From NCBI GenBank assembly GCA_916613615.1, contig OU744736.1:6108224-6172223 (forward strand): DNA of 64,000 bases. The letters run 5' to 3'. Below the pieces are notes generated by a model, which made no database searches, was not told the DNA's origin, and saw only the letters and a list, made by a program, of their open reading frames with translations. Positions 57,901 through 64,000 of this stretch are shown here, one piece after another. Position numbers and translations under genes: made by a program. Positions within the stretch are counted from its first letter, which is position 1. Each line of letters opens with the position of its first letter. Source of the DNA: Steromphala cineraria. Taxonomy: Eukaryota; Mollusca; Gastropoda; Trochida; Trochidae.

Positions 57901-60709
57901 ATAAGCTGGAAAGTTTAAGAATTATGATAATGTGTACATCTAAATTTATTCATGCACTTCACTTACATGTTACTGTTATACGAAGTTATCAAGTAGTTAG
58001 CAGAACTTAAAAAACTCACATTTACAGTTACAACACATCCTAGCGCTCCTGAAAAGAGTCCGACTCTAGATGAAGATATATAGTACACTTTCGGTGATGT
58101 CACACTGCACTAGGGTTACAAGGACAGGAATTACATTATTGATAGATTTTATAGTATAATAATTACAGATTACTTTACTTGTGAAATCGAAGGGATATAT
58201 GCAGTCTTCCCTTTTAGCCGTATCAACATTTATGAATATAACCGTATCAAGATGTATCCCTTGTAAGGTTCTTGTGGTATATATAAATCTTGATGTTTGG
58301 TAACATATACCAGTGGCTGGTAGTCCATTCTCAAGCAATAAGTGTCCGTAAATGTTGTATAATCTGAAAAACGGTCTCCATTGCTTGTTGAGGATTGTTA
58401 CATTTCCTGGTTCTCACCCGCACGGAAACACCTGTACTGCATGTCACGTGTGTCTGAACTATTGAACTACATGACTCAGACCATTGACCTAAGACACTCA
58501 AGTTCTAATTGTTGAAACTTAAGCTGGAAAAGAAACCGATTCCATATTTCTACAACGCTTCATATGCCTTGAATTAAATTACTTTCGCAGTTTGTATAGA
58601 ATCATGTAGACCCAGCCTCTCTCTCCCATGTTTAATTATATTATTAGTACACACGCTTAACAAAAATAACTGTAAATAAAGCGCATATAAAAAAGTTTAG
58701 TCACCACTGCAAGATTGAGTGTTGCAGTCTTGCATTTCTGTCTGTGTATCAGTACCAAGACAGGACAGTCCACCATTTGAAGGTGCTGGGTTGATGCATG
58801 CCCTTGTTCTGTTCCTCACTAATGTTCCCCCTCCACAGGTGCGTGAGCATGTACCATCGGTCCACTGAGTCCAGGGGGACCAGGAGCCGTCCACTGAATC
58901 ATATATGAAAGTTGTATAATGTTCATCCCATCTGTGTGTAAAACATTTGTTAAAATGTTTTATATTAATCAAATATGATAATTGTTCATGGTTTTAATAC
59001 AAGATTACCTGCAACACAATAAATGTACAATGGATCATTGTTTAACAATATCCTTACCAGGGATTAATGGTAAAAGCAATATAGTAGGATACATTACTGA
59101 TTACAAATTACATGCTGCAATTGGAAACAACATTTTGGTATTAGAGAACAAAATCTGTTACGAAAATAATTGGTGAAAGGTAAATGAATATATCCCAAAA
59201 ACAATATTTGAATTTGTTTTTCTAATAGAATAAAACGGAATTTGCGTTATCAGGTTATCCTACGTAAATAACGAAAAAGTAATATTTAAAAAAAAAACAG
59301 AGACTGTTTTAATTTTTAAAAATGGAAACGTATGATAAAGCTTATAAACACAGTTCTAAGTCCCCCTTCATTGGACGAAATTGGTGAATGATATGTTAAA
59401 AGTTGTTATTTAAGAGTTTTCAAACCTTTACAGGGATCCGTGTTGCAGACAGCCGTCACAATCTCTGTATCAGGGCCTGGACAGGGAGCCCCACCAAACC
59501 GAGGCGCTGGATTGATGCACTGCCTTGTTCTGTTCCTCAACAGTGTTCCTCCTCCACAGGCGTGTGAACAAGCACCGATCCACTGACTCCACTCGGTCCA
59601 GACTCCATCGACTTACACAAAAAAACAAATTTGATAATTCACCTCAAAGAAGGACCTTTGAAACTTAAAAGGAATACTGACTTCCATAAGATAGAGGTGT
59701 AACGATACAGGAGGGTTGCGATATTGGGGTCACGATACGATACGTATTCCAAAACATACAATCTCCTGACATAATGATCTTTCCACAAACTTAACTTTGA
59801 GTAAGAATTTACTTGAAGCTTTATTTATGTAATTATAATATAATCCAATTTCAAAATTTTAGAAGAGGTTTTTGTGGGCATAATGAAATATCTTTTTAAT
59901 GTATATCTATATTTTGAGCACCTAAATTGAAAATTTATCATTATTCTATGTATCCTGATACATATCCTACGATACGATACGATCTATTGTGACCTATATT
60001 ACGATACGATGTATTGCCGTATCGTTACACCTGGCTGAATTATATCTCAATTAAAGAGCTGTTCTTTACGTTCAATCAAATTTGATATAAGGGCAATAAC
60101 ACATTAAAATGAAAATGATTTTATTTACAACCAACATTGTACCTTTCTATCAAAAAAAGACACACAGTTGTCTCTGTAAGTCCCAATCAGTCATCTTGCT
60201 TTATTGCAATGTGTTTATAGCAATCACAAATCTTGAAATACAGACTGGCTATATTAAAAGCTTTTGTCTTTTTGTTCTTTTTGAAAAACAAATTACGTTG
60301 TATACTTCATCTTTTTAAATAACCTTTAGTACAGATGGGGAATAAGTATCTAGCCTGGTATTTCCATGGATCGTTTTGTCCTCGGAATTGTGATTGGGAT
60401 TAGGGGAATGAACAGTGTAGTCCGATTAACATCGATTCTGTTATTTGATATATTGTACATTTAACAGATTAAGCAGAGGTATATATTCATAATATTATTG
60501 ATAAAATGATAAAGCTTTACCAGGACAGGGTTCATCTCCACATGTCCCTGAAGTAATCATGAAGCTATCTCCCATGCAGGCTGCTCCTCCTCCACTCGGT
60601 GCTGGGTTGTTGCACTCTCTGCTTTGACTTCCAAGGGACTGTGCGCCCCCACAGGTGACTGGGCAGTTCAGGGGAAGCCAATCTCCCCATGGACCCCAGC
60701 CGCCATTCA
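33560..60709 (-). CDS. Gene B: TSP1/vWA transmembrane receptor-like protein (5' end outside window)
   Basis: Recognised exons from the right: TSP1 at 60,521, 59,426, 58,705, 57,669, 57,022, 55,662 and 53,406, then across an 18-kb intron a vWA exon, another TSP1, a transmembrane exon and a tail exon. All extracellular junctions are phase 1, so the two groups would splice in frame. The 18-kb intron contains the foldback and Tc1 elements. The joining is inference; the vWA group might instead be a separate gene, but I found no signal-peptide exon between 35,450 and 36,635. The 5' end is beyond the window. The vWA exon has a one-base deletion, so as assembled this is a pseudogene, a truncated allele or an assembly error. 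Module content suggests adhesion or recognition at the cell surface with tyrosine-based signalling. Confidence 0.65.
34088..34187 (-). CDS. Gene B exon: transmembrane segment
   Basis: A 100-nt exon (phase 1 in, phase 2 out), acceptor GTTGAACAG and donor GTAAGA. It codes GRGHYTYVILGVVSGAVVLL, then VLVVFVVFIYKIR: a helix of about 24 uncharged residues with a basic YKIR stop-transfer on the cytoplasmic side. Confidence 0.88.
34432..34614 (-). CDS. Gene B exon: membrane-proximal TSP1
   Basis: A 183-nt phase 1-1 exon (61 residues), acceptor GTTACCAG and donor GTGAGG. It reads ALWSMWGPWSDAPCPVTCG, then RTRTCLSGSQ, ending SSGCPG. Two WxxW motifs and six cysteines; the loop lacks the usual CNNPAP. 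Confidence 0.88.
34884..35449 (-). pseudogene. Gene B exon: vWA domain with one-base frameshift
   Basis: A 566-nt exon, acceptor TTGTTGCAG and donor GTAAGA. A phase 1-1 exon should be a multiple of 3 (567). The first part reads GRFGFTAIIVLDGSES, then VKIGVVVFSD and GGTSTHLGIEAARQ up to SDGK. The second part reads VHNFILLTDGLSNLPEV in the next frame, then ILVLGVTQAVETFPEYKAQFD. All MIDAS residues (DGSES, the Thr of GTSTH, the Asp of TDG) are intact, split by the break at about 35,135-35,142. Good conservation on both sides suggests a recent change or an assembly error. Confidence 0.85.
35450..36635. other. Intron sequence upstream of the gene B vWA exon
   Basis: I searched the minus strand for a signal-peptide exon ending in phase 1 and found none; the best cryptic donors follow stops or short non-hydrophobic reads. 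Confidence 0.5.
36636..37867 (+). mobile_element. Degenerate Tc1 element (about 1.23 kb)
   Basis: Inverted ends AACTCACGTGCAAAAGAAAC (36,636) and GTTTCTTTTGCACGTGAGTT (37,848) are perfect complements. Inside, a plus-strand transposase is broken: helix-turn-helix region GRTADRPRSGRPKVTT, a stop at 37,205, then RIRVIFTDESRFKLNKPDG (first Asp), a frameshift near 37,400, then MFQHDNTNK with about 16-20 residues deleted before PIDHLWDYLERC, where the catalytic Glu is replaced by Asp. Non-functional. Confidence 0.9.
37868..38200. other. Spacer between Tc1 element and host element of the foldback insertion
   Basis: Nothing recognised. Confidence 0.45.
38201..38679. mobile_element. Left half of older TIR element interrupted by the foldback element
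   Basis: Starts CACAAACAAAGTACATG (eroded TIR) and aligns to the left part of the 20,448 copy up to AGCCAAATTTCAGTAA, where the foldback element begins. Confidence 0.75.
38840..39030. repeat. Subterminal 32-33-bp repeat, left arm
   Basis: About five units alternating TTCCGACGGAATTTTTCC and AATGGAATTTTT. Mirror of 52,720-52,940. Confidence 0.88.
39170..41120 (-). repeat. 32-bp satellite array, left arm
   Basis: About 60 units of GAAATGTTGACTTTGAAAAG plus AAATAATTTCAT-type sequence, the reverse complement of the right-arm array. Units vary (ATTTCATGAAAT or GTTTGGTGAAAT types). Because 32 is not a multiple of 3, short ORFs cycle through three frames and are meaningless. Confidence 0.95.
41121..41960. 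repeat. Inner block of the left arm
   Basis: Two diverged copies of a block with GTAGCTTAACGAATACAC (about 41,370 and 41,790). The inverse of this block occurs at about 48,050-48,190, showing that the inverted repeat extends inside the satellite arrays. Confidence 0.65.
42845..42960 (+). repeat. CT microsatellite
   Basis: About 115 bp of (TC)n with CCT and TGTG interruptions. Confidence 0.97.
45946..45972 (+). repeat. TCTG microsatellite
   Basis: About 6.5 perfect copies of CTGT. Confidence 0.95.
46220..46480 (+). repeat. Imperfect TATGTATTG-type repeat
   Basis: A degenerate tract rich in GTATGTAT, TATTGTATG and ATCGTATG. Confidence 0.7.
46621..46664 (+). repeat. TTC microsatellite
   Basis: About 14 copies of TTC (GAA on the other strand), read as poly-Arg in one minus frame. 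Confidence 0.97.
48041..48300. repeat. Inner block of the right arm
   Basis: Inverse of the 41.4-41.9-kb block, including CATTGCCACTCAATACACA matching TGTGTATTGAATGGCAATG. Confidence 0.65.
48670..48913. mobile_element. Insertion within the satellite array (about 245 bp)
   Basis: Non-satellite, GC-richer sequence with normal array on both sides, starting after TTTTCAAAGT and ending before CAAGTCATC. It contains a SINE-like segment with GAATCAACC and CAGCGAGCTACGCAC; a tRNA-related origin on the minus strand is possible but not shown. Confidence 0.6.
49661..52012 (+). repeat. 1,176-bp higher-order duplication in the right array
   Basis: The variant landmark TTTTTAAAATCAACATTCATC at 49,671 recurs at 50,847, and four identical variant strings start at 50,070, 50,579, 51,246 and 51,755 (spacing 509, 667, 509). 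The two 1,176-bp blocks are nearly identical. Confidence 0.88.
52720..52940. repeat. Subterminal 32-33-bp repeat, right arm
   Basis: About six units of TTCCATTGGAAAAATTCCG followed by TCGGAATAAAAAA. Mirror of 38,840-39,030. Confidence 0.9.
53104..53294. mobile_element. Right end of the interrupted older TIR element
   Basis: Starts with the duplicated target TTCAGTAG and ends GGTGCTTAATTAAGTTC then TCTGTG, matching the right end of the 20,448 copy. Confidence 0.75.
53406..53591 (-). CDS. Gene B exon: TSP1
   Basis: A 186-nt phase 1-1 exon (62 residues), acceptor GATGCTTCAG and donor GTAAGC. It reads VNGGFGQWVSWTSACSKSCG, CNNPAPQ, ending LGDCSG. CSKSCG fits the O-fucosylation consensus. Confidence 0.9.
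53592..54443. other. Intron of gene B with a duplicated tract
   Basis: The tract at about 53,725-54,050 matches 58,030-58,350 (shared CATCCTAGCGCTTCTGAAAA, ATCAACATTTATGAATATAA, TAGTCCATTTTCAAGCAA), indicating that an exon plus intron block was duplicated between the two places. Confidence 0.7.
54444..55054. mobile_element. MULE-like MITE, copy 5 (611 bp), perfect 9-bp TSD
   Basis: Ends CATTCTCTCCCCACAGAGGC and GCCTCTGTGGGAAGAGAATG, with agccttcat on both sides (54,435-54,443 and 55,055-55,063). The best-preserved member; it defines the 9-bp TSD of the family. Confidence 0.9.
55064..55661. other. Intron of gene B
   Basis: AT-rich. A degenerate tRNA-like stretch occurs near 55,280-55,350 (AGTTCAGTAGTAAGAGCG and GTGTGAACTCTGCCC), too eroded to call. 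Confidence 0.4.
55662..55865 (-). CDS. Gene B exon: TSP1
   Basis: A 204-nt phase 1-1 exon (68 residues), acceptor ATCTAG and donor A|GTAATT. It reads VSPIDGNWGFWSQWSG, CPVTCGGGRY, CDSPAPS, ending NENPCPS. The closest relative by length and start is the exon at 57,669. Confidence 0.88.
55866..56823. other. Intron of gene B
   Basis: AT-rich; no feature recognised. Confidence 0.45.
56824..56920 (-). pseudogene. Truncated TSP1 exon relic
   Basis: The minus strand reads MRSRIRPCDNPLPAGNG then CNIDSCNG up to a good phase-1 donor GTATTT, the second half of a TSP1 like the one at 57,022. The first half (WxxW and TCG) is missing; the only nearby AG acceptor gives the wrong phase. A palindromic TTAGTAAGCTTACTAAATCG tract (56,933-56,970) lies exactly at the break. 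Confidence 0.75.
57022..57213 (-). CDS. Gene B exon: TSP1
   Basis: A 192-nt phase 1-1 exon (64 residues), acceptor TATTTAAAG and donor GTAACT. It reads VHGGWSLWTEWSASSCSVTCG, CNNPPPM, ending NRDSCSG. Both C-mannosylation (WxxW) and O-fucosylation (CSVTCG) motifs are intact. Confidence 0.9.
57669..57872 (-). CDS. Gene B exon: TSP1
   Basis: A 204-nt phase 1-1 exon (68 residues), acceptor ATTTAG and donor A|GTAAGA. It reads VSPVDGNWGSWGQWTTSAC, then CSQTCGNG and CNNPPPN, ending VISCPS. It is not an ATG-initiated ORF, so simple ORF searches miss it. Confidence 0.9.
58385..58505 (-). pseudogene. Degenerate TSP1 exon relic
   Basis: The minus strand reads GQWSESCSSIVQTHVTCSTG-like sequence across a frame change, then VRVRTRKCNNP, and then loses similarity before the last cysteines. 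It lacks a donor and the C-terminal third. Confidence 0.7.
58705..58893 (-). CDS. Gene B exon: TSP1
   Basis: A 189-nt phase 1-1 exon (63 residues), acceptor TGATTCAG and donor GTGACT. It reads VDGSWSPWTQWTDGTC, CSRTCGGG, CINPAPS, ending NTQSCSG. Complete six-Cys TSP1. Confidence 0.92.
59426..59611 (-). CDS. Gene B exon: TSP1
   Basis: A 186-nt phase 1-1 exon (62 residues), acceptor TTGTGTAAG and donor GTTTGA. It reads VDGVWTEWSQWIGAC, CSHACGGG, CINPAPR, ending NTDPCK. It has no ATG, so ATG-to-stop ORF searches miss it. The donor is weaker than its neighbours'. Confidence 0.86.
59695..60032. mobile_element. Short TIR element with AGGTGTAACGATAC ends
   Basis: Left AGGTGTAACGATACAGG and right CGTATCGTTACACCT are inverted. 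The interior is rich in GATACGATACG. The ends resemble hAT-type non-autonomous elements known from many animals, but I could not define a target duplication. Confidence 0.6.
60033..60520. other. Intron of gene B
   Basis: No feature recognised. Confidence 0.4.
60521..60709 (-). CDS. Gene B exon: TSP1 (rightmost recognised exon)
   Basis: A 189-nt phase 1-1 exon (63 residues), acceptor TGTGTTTCAG and donor GTAAAG. It reads VNGGWGPWGDWLPLNC, CPVTCGGA, CNNPAPS, ending GDEPCPG. An upstream exon must exist at higher coordinates. Confidence 0.9.
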
Positions 60710-61813
60710 CTGAAACACATGCAATATAATTGGTTTAATCCAGTTAGTTAAGGTAGTGGTTCCCTTTAGTGAGACGGTGACGAAGTTCATAGCACGGTTA
60801 AAAATGATGAACAAGAACTGGTTTTAACACCCTCAGCTTACGAATCTTTGACATGTCTATTCTGTTCTTAAAACGTAGATTCGTGATCACATTTATTGCA
60901 TATCCGTTCTATATAGTATTATTTGTTAGAAGTCAATTGAATTTAGAACCTGGTGTAGGTGAGTTAGGATTGTAACAAGAGTACCCCTATCGATACCGGT
61001 ACATGTGACGTCCCAAGCTCAATGTGATTCACAGTTACTGTACGTGAGACGAATGTTTAAATGAAACACGCATTTTTTTCAAATTAAAATGTAACACTCA
61101 TCGTTTGGCAATACACATCTTAATTCAATCCCTTTGTCTGCAAAAAAGTGCATCTATATCAGCAGTTTGGACACACACGATTAAGTAATTCTAAATTACG
61201 GTGACGTTACATGCATGTACGTTTTATACTTCATCTCATTGTGTATGAAAGTTTTGTTCACTTGTTTCGTCACCTGATACATGAACGCAATTAAATCTGT
61301 TGAATGAAAACGTATTTCAATCTTATAACAATTTTAGCTTGGTAACTTATGAATCATCTTTTGAAAAGAAATGTACCGCTTGTGAATGATACACGGGTAC
61401 GTGGAATGGGTGGAGAGATTGTTACACACCAACATGTATCACGAACTTTTGGATTTACACAATAACGGACAGTACATATCCTGTTCGAGATGTTTAAGTG
61501 TATAAACAATCATATACCTACACAATTATTTCATAGATTCATGATTTCCGATTTCAGTGCTATCATGAATTCCCGGTCTACTTTTCGGAAGAAAAAAAAC
61601 CACTTTCAACAAAATCTTTCAATCAAAACAAACTCTGACTTTCGGTTTTGTAAAATAAGAACGCTAACTTTTTTTTTTAATGTGATATTGACAAGCATGA
61701 TATATTATTTATTCCAAGCAAACACTCTTAAGTTTCAAGACCATTCACAACATCTATAACAAAATCTGGCAATCCTGGCACAAATTGTTCTGAGCATCAA
61801 ATATATCAAGTTA
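60710..61813. other. Intron or upstream DNA of gene B
   Basis: AT-rich; no signal-peptide or module exon recognised. Confidence 0.45.
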
Positions 61814-62070
61814 TGCCCCATTGACATTTTCACACAATCGTGGTACGTCTGTGTACGCCAAAGTACATACCACGGCGGAAATTATGCGTACCGTTGCGGG
61901 AAACAGTCGCAAACTATGCGTACCATTGCGTACCACAACTATGAGCAAACGTTGGTCCGCAATGGCAAGAACTATTTGATTGACAGGTGAAATATACATT
62001 TTAATAATGCTCGGTGATACGCGGTGCGTACTATTGAGAAGTCAAAGTGTATACAAGTGTCAATGGGGCA
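61814..62070. mobile_element. Harbinger-like MITE (257 bp)
   Basis: Ends TGCCCCATTGACA and TGTCAATGGGGCA are perfect inverted repeats, flanked by TTA on both sides (61,811-61,813 and 62,071-62,073). A 3-bp TTA duplication is typical of PIF/Harbinger. The interior carries repeated GCGTACC and GTACCA motifs. Confidence 0.82.
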
Positions 62071-62094
62071 TTAGATAATAAGAGGTAATACTTA

Positions 62095-62895
62095 AGGTGG
62101 CTTTACACTTGCACGACTCTCGAATCCGCATTGGCACGCATTAAATCGTGGCAATGCGTATCTTTGTCGTATCGTTATCGTGAATAATTCGTGAACTGCT
62201 CATGGATGCGTGCAAATGCGCGAAGAATTAACCAAATGTTTGGTTATTTCTTCACGCACTCAAATGCGTGGCAGGTGCGCAAAGTATTCGTGAATTTGTC
62301 TCAACTTGTTCGTAACTTATTCTTGTAGTGTCGTGAAATGCGTGCATAATTTTGTGTGTCACGATAGAGATAAGACAAGGTTGGGCATTTCAAGCAATGC
62401 AATTTCAGGTACATCAACCGTCTCTTCTCTTCAAGAAGCGCGATATCTTGGAAGTTATTCATGGTGTTCACTCTGTGACAGTAGAGGATGAACTGATTTT
62501 AGGGTACTGCCTTTATATGCCTCCAATGCGGGCAGTATCGTACACCATGCGGGACTAAAAAGGACACGATATCTTGACAAGCATGCGTGAATTAGTCGAA
62601 CCTGTGCGTGCAGTTGCGCCTACTGCGTACCAAAACGCAACTTAGTCGCAACAAATGCGTGAACAGAACGAAGCTTTGTCGTGGTTATGCGCCAATTGTT
62701 CGTGAAATGCCGGGTAAAATCGCAGCACTTGCGTGCAGTTTTCTGCGGCAAATGCGTGAAGTGTGCTTGAATAATGCGCAAATGGGGGGTGTACGCATTG
62801 TTTTAATTGTTTTCAAAACAATGTTGCTTCTTCTATTGCCATGCACTAAAGTCTTGAAGTGCGGATCCAAAATGCGTGCAAGTGTAAAGCCACCT
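62095..62895. mobile_element. Harbinger-like MITE (801 bp)
   Basis: Ends AGGTGGCTTTACACTTGCACG and its complement, flanked by TTA on both sides. The interior is unusually rich in ATGCGTG and TTCGTGAA words, possibly transposase-binding or diverged tandem motifs. The small ORFs inside have no known domain. Confidence 0.82.
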
Positions 62896-63138
62896 TTAGA
62901 ATATGCTATGTACATATGCATCCTGAGATAAAAAGGTTTTTTTTCAAAATCATTTTCTTTTTCTCATATAAAACAGTTATGTACATTATATTATTATATG
63001 TACCCACTGTAATTTTTCCATTTGTTGAACGTTTACATTGAGATGCATTTTAGAATTTATTAACTATTCACCAACAAACATCAGGATTAAAAGTAAAGAT
63101 ATGGACATCAAGTCAAATGAAACTTAATCACAAGTATA

Positions 63139-63657
63139 CACAAAGAACTTAACTAAGCACTCCTCACTTTTTCAAACAGAAAAACACTGCTGATAATAAA
63201 TAAAACAAATGTATAGGCAAACAATAAGGTTTTTTTTATAGAACGATCATCTAGCATTGTGGAAACGAAAACATTCGGTTTACGATTCACTGTTGCTGGA
63301 TAGCTGGTTTTACAAAAACTTGGTATTTTTTATTTTTTGCTGCAAGGTGATTTTATCATTCTCTTGAGTGAATTAATGATTTTTTAGCAAATAAGCTCGT
63401 AGCAAGAGTAAATCGTTAAAGCAGTATGAACCTTGAAAATCACAAAATTATCAAATATCGAATTTAAAGAAAAACCTCACAAAGACATTAATTGGCCACT
63501 GTCAAACATAATGGTTTATCTAAAGGAAGAATAAGTGTTTGATCAACAAATTTAACACAAGGAATCTCAAATTTACTCACAGGTGTTAAGATAAGAGGCA
63601 TTTTACCAATTTGTGATGCAAAAAGTATTTGCTAGCCTCTTATCATGCATGATATAT
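63139..63657. mobile_element. Left half of the 20.4-kb-type TIR element
   Basis: Starts CACAAAGAACTTAACTAAGC and follows the 20,448 copy to the TTATCATGCATGATA region, where a palindromic repeat replaces it. Confidence 0.7.
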
Positions 63658-63677
63658 AGAGGATATTATATGAGTGT

Positions 63678-63788
63678 CCATGACATACTATGTTTACGAC
63701 ACGAGTGCCTAAATATTGGTATTTCCCGAGCGAGAGCGAGGGATATACTGATATTTAGGCACGGGTGTCGTAAACATAGTATGTCATG
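63678..63788. repeat. Palindromic element with about 45-bp arms
   Basis: Arms CCATGACATACTATGTTTAC and CGACACGAGTGCCTAAATAT, with the inverse on the other side of a CGAGCGAGAGCGAGG loop. A related palindrome is at about 29,808. Confidence 0.8.
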
Positions 63789-64000
63789 GGCACGAAAATG
63801 ATATTCTGTTTATTACCGAAGTCCCAAAATTAACGGAACACTCAAAAACTACATCTCAGCATGGGCCGACAAGCTGCCGTCGGGCCGTATAGAGTGTGAC
63901 GTCATAGGTGAATCGTGACGTCAAAGCATTGTTTATTACGTGACGTCAAAATGCAAAAGTGATATTTTGCCCTAGGGCAACATATGAAAAATATGAACCT
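63789..64000. other. Right edge of the window
   Basis: Contains several TGACGTCA-type words (63,896-63,950) resembling CRE/ATF sites, but no gene is visible to use them. Confidence 0.35.

Noticed and set aside
62608..62931. 107-codon ORF
   Set aside because: Lies inside the 801-bp Harbinger-like MITE and runs across its right end; composition follows the ATGCGTG words.
63896..63950. Cluster of TGACGTCA-like sites as an enhancer
   Set aside because: Short motif, no associated gene in the window, and adjacent to repeats; not enough to claim.

Overview
The window looks like AT-rich animal nuclear DNA, most likely from a mollusc (probably a bivalve). Coding sequence is scattered in short exons (about 60-600 bp) with GT-AG borders and uniform phase-1 junctions. 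The exons encode metazoan extracellular modules (von Willebrand A, Ig-like, thrombospondin type 1), and the introns are full of DNA transposons, MITEs, tRNA-derived repeats and satellites. No bacterial operons, rRNA or CRISPR are seen. The species assignment is inference; no marker gene is present.

All recognisable genes lie on the minus strand. Gene A (promoter near 17.9 kb, exons 17.15 to 4.58 kb) encodes a secreted or membrane protein: signal peptide, then vWA-Ig-Ig-TSP1x4, then a second vWA-Ig-Ig-TSP1x2. It arose by tandem duplication of a cassette and its 3' end is not found. Gene B (exons 60.7 to 33.56 kb; linkage across an 18-kb intron is inferred) has at least seven intact TSP1 exons, two TSP1 relics, a vWA exon with a one-base frameshift, a further TSP1, a transmembrane exon and a tyrosine-rich tail. 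Gene C (30.75 to 24.23 kb) is a hidden three-exon gene missed by ORF-length criteria. It encodes a 209-residue type I membrane protein with a signal peptide, almost no ectodomain, one transmembrane helix and a tail with two YxxL motifs followed by a 7-residue Pro/Ser/acidic repeat. Its transmembrane/tail exon junction has the same phase as that of gene B.

Mobile DNA: the large gene B intron holds a 14.4-kb foldback-like element (38,680-53,103). Its long inverted arms are built of 32-bp tandem repeats, and it sits with an 8-bp near-perfect target duplication inside an older inverted-repeat element related to copies at 20.4 and 63.1 kb. Five copies of a 9-bp-TSD MITE family (MULE-like), a nested 194-bp MITE with perfect 9-bp TSD, TTAA-flanked piggyBac-like MITEs, TTA-flanked Harbinger-like MITEs, two dead Tc1 elements and several tRNA-derived sequences fill most of the rest.

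Together the locus looks like a rapidly remodelled cluster of vWA/TSP1 cell-surface or matrix proteins (similar in module content to coral coadhesin and other mollusc vWA-TSP1 proteins). Exon duplication, exon loss and transposon insertion are all visible, and the adjacent gene C has the layout of a signalling adaptor. That functional reading is inference only.
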